Source of the DNA: Erysipelotrichales bacterium
GTDB taxonomy: Bacteria > Bacillota_I > Bacilli_A > Erysipelotrichales > Erysipelotrichaceae
Reading direction: 5' to 3'
DNA length: 63,951 bases
Assembly (NCBI GenBank): GCA_910576855.1
Contig: CAJTJP010000019.1
Coordinates: 1 to 63,951 of the forward strand
Shown: piece by piece, positions 1 through 9,317 of the stretch
Position numbering within the stretch: the first letter of the stretch is position 1
Layout: every line of letters begins with the position of its first letter
Notes under the pieces: generated by a model
Database searches by the model: none
What the model was told of the DNA's origin: nothing
Seen by the model: the letters and a program-made list of their open reading frames with translations, nothing else
Program-made: the position numbers and the translations under genes

Positions 1-159
1 TTATGCCCTTTTTTGACTTATCTACATATACATTATAACTGAAAAACTAAAATCCACAAGACTTTTTTCTTGATATATCCTAATCCTGTCTATCTGCTTT
101 CTTTTTGTAACAGTAAATTCTACTTATTTTTATGTGCTTTTTGAAGTGGAATTTAACTT

Positions 160-188
160 TTCACTTCAGGATCAAATTAATATATACT
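160..188 (+). promoter_or_regulatory. weak candidate sigma-A promoter
   Basis: TTCACT (160-165), 17 bases, then TATACT (183-188), upstream of the small secreted-protein gene. The -35 is poor and no other signal supports it. Confidence 0.25.
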
Positions 189-258
189 AGTAGTAAGAAA
201 GGGGGACAGAAAAATAATAAATCTAATTGCTCAAATTATAGAATATGGAAGTGTATGT

Positions 259-933
259 ATGATTAAAAAAATTATTTTAATAGTTTGTGCATGTTTATTA
301 TCTTCATTAAATTTTGTGGGGGTAAAAGCTCTTGACACGTCTAACGAAAATTTAATAGGTGTTCTAGAGTTAGATTCTGAAAATGGAAAAGATTTAACCT
401 TCGAAGAAATGGTAGCTGAAATAGCCAAGGATGAAGGATGTACTTATGATGAAGCACTAAAAGCTATTGTAGAAGATGTAAAACATTCTTCTAATAGTTC
501 TATAATACCATTAAACAATGCAGTAGATGATAATCAAATAATTGATACTTTAAGTACATTAAAATATCGAACCGATACTGCTAATGTTTTTTCTAAAAAC
601 AAGAAATATGCTGCTGGACTTAAATTTTATTATTCTTATACAGGAACAACAGCAAGTAGACATATTGTGCAACTTTTACATGTGACATTAGATTGCACCG
701 TCGAATCTACTTATAGATCTTTTAACGGAAGTCTATTTGTCCACTTAGAAACAAATTATAAAGTTCATTACATTTTAAATGGTGCATTTTATAATACAGG
801 TACAAAAACCAACAGTGCTGGACTTTCATTAGGAATTGGAAAATCTGCAACAATAACTTTAGGTGCCTCTAGCACAACCAACTTTTACGATGGGATTTAT
901 GCAGAAGGAAATTTGTGGACAGCTCGACAATGA
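259..933 (+). CDS. small secreted protein of unknown function
   Basis: A 224-residue protein. Residues 1-24 form a clear Sec signal peptide (MIKK, a hydrophobic core, then VKA before the cut), so the mature part is exported. The start is supported by GGAAG about 8 bases upstream. After the signal comes an acidic, helix-prone stretch (about 28-75) and then a Thr/Ser/Tyr-rich part that looks like beta structure (about 100-224). No cysteine pair, sortase motif or catalytic motif is visible. The gene stands alone and is convergent with the core genes downstream. Its likely terminator has been split by the insertion element that follows. I do not recognise the family. A bacteriocin-like or adhesin-like role is possible but not shown. 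Confidence 0.7.
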   Translation: MIKKIILIVCACLLSSLNFVGVKALDTSNENLIGVLELDSENGKDLTFEEMVAEIAKDEGCTYDEALKAIVEDVKHSSNSSIIPLNNAVDDNQIIDTLSTLKYRTDTANVFSKNKKYAAGLKFYYSYTGTTASRHIVQLLHVTLDCTVESTYRSFNGSLFVHLETNYKVHYILNGAFYNTGTKTNSAGLSLGIGKSATITLGASSTTNFYDGIYAEGNLWTARQ

Positions 934-1023
934 TTAATTCTAGTAAAACATAATATTCTGGACATAAAGGTCTTAATAAAAAGATATCATCTAGATAGCG
1001 GATAAATCAACAATAAATATGGG

Positions 1024-1114
1024 GCTCTAAATTATCGTAGGGTTTTGTAAAAAAACGCTCTAAATTAATGTAGGGTTTTGAGAAGATCAAAGTGAGCTCT
1101 AAATTATCATAGGG
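1024..1114 (+). repeat. left-end array of three 19-bp IS end repeats
   Basis: Copies at 1024-1042, 1057-1075 and 1096-1114, all of the form GCTCTAAATTAnnnTAGGG, in the same direction and spaced 33 and 39 bases apart. They are inverted relative to the three copies at the other end. Confidence 0.8.
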
Positions 1115-1118
1115 TTTC

Positions 1119-1164
1119 AAAAAGGTAGAGGATAAGTCAAAAAATGAATATCCACTACCTTTTT
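1119..1164 (-). terminator. terminator after the transposase, inside the IS
   Basis: Arms 1119-1134 and 1149-1164 pair over 16 positions with one mismatch; on the minus strand the hairpin is followed by TTTTT. Its stem and loop resemble the split hairpin that flanks the element (GGTAGAGGATA here, GATAGCGGATA outside). Confidence 0.6.
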
Positions 1165-1199
1165 CATATGCCAAACAACACAAAGCAAAGTAATTATAT

Positions 1200-2519
1200 T
1201 TACTGCTTTTTATAAGGACCTCTTTTATGACCTTTCATCTTAATGGGAATCGCATTACCGGAAAGATCGGGATTAGAATCCTTATTCATACAATACATAC
1301 AACGGTTACGGAAACGGGCGAAATTGACATAGCCATTACCTGTTTTCTTAATCAATTTCACAATGGAATTACGAGATTCCATGATGCCGTTAGATAATCT
1401 TCTACCATTTATAACAATAAAAGAGTTAAGAATTTCTTCCGTCCAATTGTTAAGCATTTTATAAATAGCGATCATTTCCGGAATCTTAGATTTACTAATA
1501 AAATAGAGGATATCATTAAAATCCTTTTCAGCGTTATGAAAATCACAGCAGGAGTTGAAAAGAAGATAACGGTCTTTAATGAGATAGGCTTTATTCAGTT
1601 CCGGAGAAATCTTTAAAATAAGATCTAGCAATTGAGGATAGTTTACTTAACGATTTAAACGCCTGTTAAACTTCCGCTTATTTTCTCTTACCTCTTTTTC
1701 CAGTAACAACCATTTAAAGTTTTTAAGTAGGTAATATTCAACACTATCTTTTTTAAAGCCCTTCATAATGCGTATTCTCACGTTATCTAAAGCCTTATTA
1801 ATGTTCATGACAACATGAAAAGAATCCACAGCAATACGAGCATTAGAAAAGCGAGAATGAATAACATCACGATAAACGTAATACATATCCATGACAAAGA
1901 AGCGAACATGAGAGCGTTCTTCAATACTGATCTTATCGAAATATTTAAAAAGAGAAAATTTTTTTCTTTCCGGTAGCATATCAATAAGTTCATGAGAATT
2001 AAAATCAAGGAGTAAACAAACATATTTACTATGATTATCTTTCAAAGCATATACTTCATCAATACAAACGACATCAGGTAAAGATTTTCTGGGGATATGA
2101 ACATAGAGATCAAATATTTCTTGAACTTTGGTAGAAGAGATAAAGTTATGTCTGGCAACACTGGCGAAAGTAGCGTTAGATTCTTTCAATTCGTTTAAGA
2201 CATTGAGAATAGTGAGACTACTAATAGAGCGACCACTTGAAGAAAAAGGATTGTTTTCAAAAAAAGATCTGCCACAAAAATCACAAACAAATCTTCTTGC
2301 CTTATAATGAATCAAACACTGTTGTCTATTAAGTAAAGAATGTTTAATGTGTTTGATTTTATACTCTTTAATGTGAGAAGTAAAATGACCACAAGAAGGG
2401 CAAGCATGAGGTTTCACCTTTAAGGAAAGATGAATCATAAAAATACCGTTTTGGTTAGAAGAAGAGATATCAGAAACAATGTCTTGAGGAATCCCCAGCA
2501 TATCTGATAAAATAAACAT
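1200..2519 (-). pseudogene. ISL3-family transposase, interrupted by an in-frame TAA
   Basis: The reading frame runs from ATG at 2519 (AAAGGAGTGG 8 bases upstream; an earlier in-frame ATG at 2558 has no such site) to 1200. A TAA codon at 1644-1646 splits it into 290 and about 147 codons. Both parts are in the same frame and read straight through (NRRLNR, stop, VNYPQLLDL), so this is a nonsense change, probably from a TAT or TAC tyrosine codon, not a frameshift. The first part holds two zinc-binding CxxC pairs (CPSCGH and CDFCGR) and the start of the DDE core (VVCIDEVY and RIAVDSFHV). The second part holds the C-terminal end of the core, including GIMESRNSIVK, where the catalytic Glu is expected. 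The element can probably not move by itself unless the stop is read through. Confidence 0.8.
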
Positions 2520-2608
2520 GGTTAAAACCACTCCTTTCATAGAAATGTTGTTTGGCAATTACATTCTACTATGAAAGGATTTTTTATGAAAATGAACAAA
2601 AAGGATCA

Positions 2609-2690
2609 CCCTACAATAATTTAGAGCTCACCTTCATCTTGACCCTATGATAATTTATAGCCTACTTTTATCCCTACAATAATTTAGATA
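2609..2690 (-). repeat. right-end array of three 19-bp IS end repeats
   Basis: Copies at 2609-2627, 2643-2661 and 2672-2690 (CCCTAnnATAATTTA followed by GAGC, TAGC or GATA), inverted relative to the left array and spaced 34 and 29 bases apart. Confidence 0.8.
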
Positions 2691-2778
2691 TCCGAAAATA
2701 TCCGCTATCTTTTCTATTCTAATGTATTTAACAACTTACTACCAGTAAGTATAAATGAAACAATCGAAACGAATTTTA

Positions 2779-4563
2779 TTATACGATGCCTGCCAAACGC
2801 ATTAATTCCTTTGCGTTGGTAGAGGTGCATCGCCCCTCTTTGATCTGATAATCGAAATGAATTTCATCATTGATATAGTATTCGCTGAAATGCGCATTGA
2901 TTGCCTTCAGCTTTGGGTCTTCCTGCAGATCGCAAAGCTCAAAATCATGCGTAGATACGATCGTAATCACATGCGGCTGGTGAAGCTTGGTGATTGCCGT
3001 TTTGGCACATAAAAGTCGATCCGCACTGTTTGTGCCCTTGAAGATTTCATCAATCAGCACCAACATCTGCCCCTTTTGTTTTGTCGCATCCATCATTTGT
3101 CTAATGCGCAGTAGTTCCGCATAAAAGGTGGAAATACCTTCCTTCACATCATCCTTGACACGCATTGAGGTATATACCTGCATTAGCGTCAAGCGCATTT
3201 GTTTGGCACATACCGGCGCACCTGCCTTCGCCATCATGACCGCAATGCCCAGTGTTCTTAAAAAGGTCGTTTTACCGCTCATATTCGAGCCGGTGATAAT
3301 CATTGTTGCACTTTCCAGCTGTAAAGAGTTCGCAACCGCCTTTTCATAAGGAAGCAGCGGATGGTAACCGTCACTTACCTCAAGCAACGGAGCATCATTT
3401 TCAACGAAGGTCGGAAAGCACCACGACTCTTTGACTTGTGCCGTAACACTCAGTGAAACAAGCGCCTCCATTTCACCCGCAGCCTTCAGCCATTCCTTCA
3501 TCTGTACTCCGTATTTGGCTCGCCAGCCTTCCAAAAGCCGCACACAAAGCACATCAAATTGAATTAAGGCCGCTAAAATAAAGTAAGAAATGACATTGCT
3601 TCTCATCAGTATGATATCCAAGATACGATGAAAGCTTTTCAGTGATTGCTTAGCCTCGTGCATTGTTTGTTGAAGCTCACACAACAATTCACTGTTCAGT
3701 GCTTCCTTCTCCATACATTCAAATAAAATATCATAATCCTTTAAGATACGCGCCATATCCTTAGACAGTGCCAATTCTTCATGAGAACTGCCGTTGATCA
3801 AAATACTGATAATCAAATTTATCAGCAACAAGCTTGCGGCATAGCCATATGCTAATACATGGAAAACCGCCAATATCAAACAAAGCACACATAAGCATGC
3901 ACAAAGCAAACTGAACCAAGTAAACCAACTTGAAAACAGCTTTGTTTGTTTTGCGCCGTAGGCAATCAACGCTTCCATATCCTGTTCCTTGATTCGCCTT
4001 GAATCCTGTGCAAACATCACACTGCCACTTTCATAATCCAGTAACAGCTTTTCATGCGCCAACAGCTCCTTGACGGCCTCTTGACGTTTTTTGATTGCCG
4101 TTATTTCACCGTCCTCACCCTTTAATAATGCCGTTAAACGTTTTTTTCCGAACGGCGTCGCACAAAAGTTCAAATACGCATACAGCGAACCAGCACCTAA
4201 CAAATCCAAATCATAAGCCACACTGTCATCACTCGAACAAACACTGTCGCATTCTTCTTTGCGCCATTCCTCATGAAAGCGTGCCGATAATCGCTTCAGT
4301 ACCGTAAGCTTTGCATCTATGCGCCGTAGTTTGAGCTTAAGCTCGTTATGCTTCACCACCAAGCATAAAAACAGCACAAGAAACAAAAAAGCCAAACAAA
4401 AACCGAAAGAGCGCTTGCTTTGATCTGCATAAATAGCCAATGCAAGTGAAGCAAAGATACTGAAAATACGCAGCCATGAATACAGCTGTGATTGCTTCAA
4501 CAGCGGCTTTTTTGCTGCTTCGTATTTGTTTATTTCGTCATTGATCTTTTTTTGCTTGTCCAT
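2779..4563 (-). CDS. membrane-anchored MutS-family ATPase
   Basis: A 594-residue protein with the MutS core ATPase domain at its C-terminus: Walker A GSNMSGKTT (about 425-433), then LVLIDEIFKGTN (Walker B) and STHD. The N-terminal mismatch-recognition domains of true MutS are absent. Instead there are hydrophobic segments near residues 30-70 and 215-255 that look like transmembrane helices, joined by helical lever-like parts. This matches the MutS-like membrane protein family common in Firmicutes, whose role is unknown; it should not be read as a mismatch-repair MutS or as MutS2 (no Smr domain). It is a single gene with a parC terminator upstream of it. Confidence 0.85.
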   Translation of the reverse strand: MDKQKKINDEINKYEAAKKPLLKQSQLYSWLRIFSIFASLALAIYADQSKRSFGFCLAFLFLVLFLCLVVKHNELKLKLRRIDAKLTVLKRLSARFHEEWRKEECDSVCSSDDSVAYDLDLLGAGSLYAYLNFCATPFGKKRLTALLKGEDGEITAIKKRQEAVKELLAHEKLLLDYESGSVMFAQDSRRIKEQDMEALIAYGAKQTKLFSSWFTWFSLLCACLCVLCLILAVFHVLAYGYAASLLLINLIISILINGSSHEELALSKDMARILKDYDILFECMEKEALNSELLCELQQTMHEAKQSLKSFHRILDIILMRSNVISYFILAALIQFDVLCVRLLEGWRAKYGVQMKEWLKAAGEMEALVSLSVTAQVKESWCFPTFVENDAPLLEVSDGYHPLLPYEKAVANSLQLESATMIITGSNMSGKTTFLRTLGIAVMMAKAGAPVCAKQMRLTLMQVYTSMRVKDDVKEGISTFYAELLRIRQMMDATKQKGQMLVLIDEIFKGTNSADRLLCAKTAITKLHQPHVITIVSTHDFELCDLQEDPKLKAINAHFSEYYINDEIHFDYQIKEGRCTSTNAKELMRLAGIV

Positions 4564-4701
4564 GTCGATACTCCTTTTTGCTTCCTATAGTTTAGCGTAA
4601 TTTCAAATGAAAAGCTATAGAAAAAAAGTAAAATGCGTAATTGCGATGATAAAAGTCGCTTTGTGAATATGATATACTCATTTTCTGTCAATCACTTGAT
4701 A

Positions 4702-4729
4702 TAAGAAAGACAGCAAGCTTATTGCTGTC
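4702..4729 (-). terminator. terminator after parC
   Basis: Stem GACAGCAA (4709-4716) with TTGCTGTC (4722-4729), followed on the minus strand by TTTCTT. Confidence 0.75.
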
Positions 4730-4731
4730 AA

Positions 4732-7218
4732 TTATAAATCAAGATTGATTTCCTCAAAATCAACTGTTTTTTCTGTTTCAACAGGCATTGCGACCTGTTC
4801 AATATACAGAATGCCCTGTTCGATATAGAAATCCTGAAGCACTCCCAACGGCTGAGAGAACGTAGATTCCTTGTTCATCAGTGATATATCCTTCATCGTA
4901 AGATGTGCATTGTCCTGTGCATTAATAACGATTTCCTGCTGTAAATCATACAGTCTGATATATGCGATTTGATACGGCTTTGACTTCACCCGCTTACAAA
5001 TCATATTGCCCTTGACCGGTCTTCCTGTCAGATCAATATCAGACATTTTCAAGCGCTTCATCGCTCCCTGATCACTCACTACAAGCAGCTGTGCAGTATC
5101 ATTGTGATAAATACATGCGCTGCATATTTGATCCTCCACCAAATTCATTGCTTTAACACCCTTGGATTTCGGTGCGGTCATCGGAATCAATGAAATCGGA
5201 TAACGTGTCATATAGCCGTTTTTGCTGCATAAGAGAATCTCATCACCCTCATATGCCAATAGTGACGCAATCGCTTCATCCTGATCGGCAAGCTTCATAT
5301 TCACCATTGTCTTATTATTGCGTGATACCTCATATTCATGAACAGCGGTTTTCTTGATCATGCCGTTTTTCGTTACCGTTATGATATACGCATGCGTCGC
5401 AAAGCTTTTCAATACATAAGCATCTGTCAGCTTTTCTTCACCGCTGATACGAATCGCATTGTTGATATGAGAACCGATATCCTTCCACTTTGCTTCCTCT
5501 GCCTCATAAACATTGAGATAACCGTAGGTACCTCGGTTTGTGAAAAACAGAATATGGTCTAATGTATTCACCTCACAGCTTCCGATCAGACGATCGCCTT
5601 CCTTGACACCGGTTGCAGCATCATTGGCGGCATTATAGGAACGAAGTGAAACACGCTTCGCATAGCCGTCCTTAGACAAGGTAAACATCACCTGTTCACT
5701 CGCAATCATGGAAACCTTATCGATTACGATTTCTTCAATTTCCGCTTCGATTCTCGTTAAGCGCTGTGTCGGAAATTCCTTTTTTACCTCTTTACATTCC
5801 TTGATGATCAAGCGCTTCAACAGCTTATCATTCGCTAAGATTTCCTTCAGTTCCTGAATTTCACGCCCTAATGTATCGTGCTCCTCTTTCAGCTGAGTCA
5901 CATCGGTATTTGATAAACGATACAAGCGCATCGTTACGATGGCCTCTGCTTGTACTTCCGTAAATGAGAAACGCTCCATCAAGCGATTTTTGGAATCTGC
6001 CTTATCCTTAGAGCTGCGAATCAGCGCAATTACCTCATCTAAAACAGAAATTGCCTGAATCAAGCCGTCTAAAATATGACAGCGCTGTTGTTTTTTCTTT
6101 AGATCAAACTGACAGCGGCGAACAACGACTTCTTCACGATGCGCAATAAATGCATCTAACATCTGCGCTAAGCCCATCTGCATCGGTCGTTTGTTTACGA
6201 TCGCAATCACATTATAGTTATAGGACACTTGTAAGTCGGTATTCTTAAACAGATAATTTAAAATCAGCTTCGCATCGGCATCCTTTTTGATATCGACAAC
6301 GACTCTTAAACCGTTGCGATCGGATTCATCACGAACATCCATAATACCATCGATTTTTTTATTTAAGCGCACATCGTCGATTTTCTTTACCATGTTGCTT
6401 TTTACGACTTCATACGGTATTTCCGTAATAATGATCTGTTGACACGTTTTCGCCTGCACGATTTCTGTTTTAGAGCGAACCATGATTTTTCCGCGTCCCG
6501 TAGTAAAGGCATCAATGATTCCCTGTTTGCCCTGTACGATACCGCCGGTCGGAAAATCAGGTCCCTGTACATATTCCATCAATTCCTCGACGCTTGAATC
6601 CGGAAATTGAATGCGATAGATGACCGCATCGATCACTTCCCCGAGATTATGCGGCGGAATATTTGTTGCATAGCCTGCCGCAATACCGGTGATGCCGTTG
6701 ACAAGCAAATTGGGATAGCGAGCAGGTAATACCGTCGGCTCATAATCCGTATCATCGAAGTTCAAGCTCCATGAAACAGTATCCTTTTCGATATCCATCA
6801 ATAAATATTCGGAAATTTTTGATAAACGAGCTTCGGTGTAACGCATTGCCGCTGCCGGATCATCATCAATCGATCCGTTGTTTCCCTGCATATCGATCTG
6901 CGGACTGCGAATTTTCCAATCCTGAGACATTCGGACCATCGCATCATAGACAGAAGTATCGCCGTGCGGATGATAATTACCGATCACAAGACCCACTGTC
7001 TTGGCCGATTTACGGTAGCCCTTGTCAAAGCGATTGCCGTCCGTATACATCGCATAAAGAATACGGCGCTGTACCGGCTTTAATCCATCACGCGCATCCG
7101 GAAGCGCACGATCTTGAATGATATATTTGGAATAGGAGCCGAAGCGATCGCCCATGATCTCCTCTAACGGAGTTTCAATGATTTGACGATGCTGTACGGT
7201 TGATTCAGTCTTTTTCAT
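4732..7218 (-). CDS. parC: DNA topoisomerase IV subunit A
   Basis: Breakage-reunion subunit of topoisomerase IV, which separates linked daughter chromosomes. It is 828 residues long, as usual for ParC. The catalytic tyrosine is Y127 in AAAMRYTEARL. The C-terminal beta-pinwheel region (about 500-820) lacks the canonical GyrA box, which favours ParC over GyrA. The quinolone-determining stretch reads HPHGDTSVYDAM, so T88 and D92 occupy the places of Ser80 and Glu84 of staphylococcal GrlA. It is co-transcribed with parE: the parE stop and parC start overlap in TAATG (7216-7220), with AGGT a few bases upstream, which suggests coupled translation. Confidence 0.95.
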   Translation of the reverse strand: MKKTESTVQHRQIIETPLEEIMGDRFGSYSKYIIQDRALPDARDGLKPVQRRILYAMYTDGNRFDKGYRKSAKTVGLVIGNYHPHGDTSVYDAMVRMSQDWKIRSPQIDMQGNNGSIDDDPAAAMRYTEARLSKISEYLLMDIEKDTVSWSLNFDDTDYEPTVLPARYPNLLVNGITGIAAGYATNIPPHNLGEVIDAVIYRIQFPDSSVEELMEYVQGPDFPTGGIVQGKQGIIDAFTTGRGKIMVRSKTEIVQAKTCQQIIITEIPYEVVKSNMVKKIDDVRLNKKIDGIMDVRDESDRNGLRVVVDIKKDADAKLILNYLFKNTDLQVSYNYNVIAIVNKRPMQMGLAQMLDAFIAHREEVVVRRCQFDLKKKQQRCHILDGLIQAISVLDEVIALIRSSKDKADSKNRLMERFSFTEVQAEAIVTMRLYRLSNTDVTQLKEEHDTLGREIQELKEILANDKLLKRLIIKECKEVKKEFPTQRLTRIEAEIEEIVIDKVSMIASEQVMFTLSKDGYAKRVSLRSYNAANDAATGVKEGDRLIGSCEVNTLDHILFFTNRGTYGYLNVYEAEEAKWKDIGSHINNAIRISGEEKLTDAYVLKSFATHAYIITVTKNGMIKKTAVHEYEVSRNNKTMVNMKLADQDEAIASLLAYEGDEILLCSKNGYMTRYPISLIPMTAPKSKGVKAMNLVEDQICSACIYHNDTAQLLVVSDQGAMKRLKMSDIDLTGRPVKGNMICKRVKSKPYQIAYIRLYDLQQEIVINAQDNAHLTMKDISLMNKESTFSQPLGVLQDFYIEQGILYIEQVAMPVETEKTVDFEEINLDL

Positions 7219-9146
7219 TATTTTACCTCCGTTTGATAATCTTCTTCCAATGTAAAGGAAACATTTTCCTCGATCCAGTCGCGACGAAGTTCTGCCTTAT
7301 CGCCCATTAATACCGATACACGCTTTTCGGCAACGACCGCATCCTCGATCGTAACCTGAATCAGCGTGCGTGTTTCAGGACACATCGTCGTATCCCAAAG
7401 CTGATCGGCATTCATTTCACCAAGACCCTTATAGCGCTGCAGCGTATAGCCCTTAGGGAAGGTCTTGCGATACTGCTCCAGCTCCTCGTCATTCCACGCA
7501 TACTGAATCTCCTTGCCCTTCTGCAGCTTATAAAGCGGCGGTAAGGCGATATATACCATGCCCTGTTCGATCAGCTCTCGCATATAGCGGTAAAAGAACG
7601 TCAAAAGCAGCGTTTGAATATGCGCACCGTCGGTATCGGCATCGGTCATGATGATCACCTTATGATAGTTCGCATCCTCAGCGTGAAAATTCGGTCCGAC
7701 ACCGGCACCGAGCGCATGAATAATCGTATTCAATTCCTCGTTTTTCTCAATGCTGGCAACAGAAGCACGCTCCGTATTCAGCACCTTACCGCGCAGCGGC
7801 AAAATTGCCTGATATTTAGAGTCACGTCCCTGCTTGGCACTGCCGCCCGCAGAATCACCCTCGACAAGATACAGCTCCTTCTTGCGTGCATCCTTAGACT
7901 GAGCAGAGGCGAGCTTACCTGATAAGATTTTTTCGCTTTTGCCTTTGTTTTTTCCCTTACGTGCATCATCACGTGCCTTACGCGCCGCCTCACGTGCCTG
8001 AGAAGCACGCGCCATTTTTTTGATCAGTGTAGTTGAAAGGTCCTTGTTTTCTTCAAGGAAATAGCTCAGCTTTTCACAAACCAGTGCATCAACAGCGGTT
8101 TTTGCCTCTGTTGTTCCGAGCTTGCCCTTTGTCTGCCCTTCAAACTGTAAAAGATTTTCCGGTACGCCTAACGATAAAATCACAGTCAAGCCCTCACGAA
8201 TATCACTGCCCTCAAAGTTTTTATCCTTTTCCTTCAATAAACCGTTTTTACGGGCATATTCGTTAAAGATTTTTGTGAAAGCACTGCGACATCCCGTTTC
8301 ATGTGTTCCGCCGTCCTTAGTACGAACCATATTGACAAAGGAAAACATATTTTCCTGATATTCATCCGTATATTGAAATGCACAGTCTACCTTAATGCCG
8401 TTGACCTCACCGCTGAAGGAAACAGGCTTATGAAATACCTGCTTATCCTCATGAAGATAAGTGATAAAGGCCTCTAAGCCGTTTTCATAATGATAAACGT
8501 CCTCACGCTCATGATCCTTGCGCAAATCCTTCACGATCATGCGCAGACCCTTCATTAGGAAGGCTTCCTCCTGCGCACGCTGTGCAATTTGTGAATAAGA
8601 ATACTTCGTAGTGGAAAAAATGCGCTCATCAGGCATAAAATGCACCTTACTGCCGGTCTTATTCGATTTACCGATTTCCTCCAGCTTTCCGATTTTACGA
8701 CCGCCGTCCTCAAAACGCATTTGATACATTTTCCCGTTGCGGCATACCGTTACCTCAACCCATCTTGACAGCGCATTGACAACACTGGCACCGACACCGT
8801 GCAGACCGCCTGATGTTTTATAGCCGCCTTCTGATGAAAACTTACCGCCGGCATGAAGTACGGTAAAAATGACCTCAAGTGTGGATACACCGCTCGCATG
8901 TTTATCTACCGGCATACCTCGTCCTTCGTCCTCAATCGACATGGAACCGTCCTTTTCAATCGTTATTTTAATTGTATCGCCGTATCCGTTTAAGGCTTCA
9001 TCAATGGAATTATCTACAATTTCCCATACAAGATGATGCAGACCTCTTGCATCAGTGGAACCGATATACATTCCCGGACGCTTTCTTACCGCATCCAATC
9101 CGTCTAATATTTGTATACTTTCGGCATCATATGACTTTGCGCTCAT
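7218..9146 (-). CDS. parE: DNA topoisomerase IV subunit B
   Basis: ATPase subunit of topoisomerase IV. It is 642 residues long. The GHKL ATP-binding domain is at the N-terminus (VDNSIDEAL, the glycine-rich lid GGLHGVGASVVNALS), followed by the transducer domain. The Toprim part carries EGDSAGGSAKQGRD and the DADTDGAHI metal site. The start follows GGAAGGTGAG. A good promoter lies upstream (9208-9236), and the gene overlaps parC by one base. Pairing directly with parC, and the ParC tail type, support ParE rather than GyrB. Confidence 0.95.
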   Translation of the reverse strand: MSAKSYDAESIQILDGLDAVRKRPGMYIGSTDARGLHHLVWEIVDNSIDEALNGYGDTIKITIEKDGSMSIEDEGRGMPVDKHASGVSTLEVIFTVLHAGGKFSSEGGYKTSGGLHGVGASVVNALSRWVEVTVCRNGKMYQMRFEDGGRKIGKLEEIGKSNKTGSKVHFMPDERIFSTTKYSYSQIAQRAQEEAFLMKGLRMIVKDLRKDHEREDVYHYENGLEAFITYLHEDKQVFHKPVSFSGEVNGIKVDCAFQYTDEYQENMFSFVNMVRTKDGGTHETGCRSAFTKIFNEYARKNGLLKEKDKNFEGSDIREGLTVILSLGVPENLLQFEGQTKGKLGTTEAKTAVDALVCEKLSYFLEENKDLSTTLIKKMARASQAREAARKARDDARKGKNKGKSEKILSGKLASAQSKDARKKELYLVEGDSAGGSAKQGRDSKYQAILPLRGKVLNTERASVASIEKNEELNTIIHALGAGVGPNFHAEDANYHKVIIMTDADTDGAHIQTLLLTFFYRYMRELIEQGMVYIALPPLYKLQKGKEIQYAWNDEELEQYRKTFPKGYTLQRYKGLGEMNADQLWDTTMCPETRTLIQVTIEDAVVAEKRVSVLMGDKAELRRDWIEENVSFTLEEDYQTEVK

Positions 9147-9207
9147 AAGCTCACCTTCCTATATATCATGTAAAAAGTGGGCTTTATCGCACCACTTAAC
9201 CTATGTT

Positions 9208-9236
9208 ATATTACCAAATTTCAACGCTTTTCGCAA
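9208..9236 (-). promoter_or_regulatory. sigma-A promoter of parE-parC
   Basis: On the minus strand TTGCGA (9231-9236), 17 bases, TAATAT (9208-9213), about 60 bases before the parE start. Confidence 0.65.
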
Positions 9237-9317
9237 GAACCCTTTTCATATAAAAATCGTATTTTACCTTTTATTCACTGAAAAAGCGTGTTAAAATAAA
9301 GGCCAGAGGTGAAAATT

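Larger units (their letters stand above)
1021..2693 (-). mobile_element. ISL3-family insertion sequence, transposase inactivated
   Basis: An element of about 1.67 kb. Its outer ends share GG followed closely by TCTAAATTAT(T/C)GTAGGG in inverted orientation (left end 1021, right end 2693). Imperfect 8-base target copies may flank it (1013-1020 and 2694-2701, sharing AAATAT); ISL3 elements usually make 8-bp duplications. It carries one transposase reading frame with a premature stop. Each end holds three related 19-bp repeats rather than one. Assignment to ISL3 rests on the transposase: an N-terminal zinc-ribbon with CPSCG and CDFCG pairs, then the DDE transposase core. Exact end coordinates are uncertain by a few bases. 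Confidence 0.75.
993..2710. repeat. 12-bp inverted arms of a terminator split by the insertion element
   Basis: AGATAGCGGATA (993-1004) and its perfect reverse complement TATCCGCTATCT (2699-2710), the latter followed by TTTTCT, lie just outside the two ends of the element. If the element and one target copy are removed, the arms form a 12-bp hairpin with a loop of about 13 bases and a T-rich tail, as in an intrinsic terminator. The arms are seen directly; the terminator role is inference. Confidence 0.6.

Noticed and set aside
231-428. Minus-strand frame over the secreted-protein gene
   Set aside because: It is a shadow of 259-933, with no ribosome site or family.
1200-2558. Frameshift in the ISL3 transposase
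   Set aside because: Both halves are in the same frame; only a TAA codon separates them.
4732-7218. GyrA instead of ParC
   Set aside because: No GyrA box is visible in the C-terminal region and the partner gene overlaps as parE.
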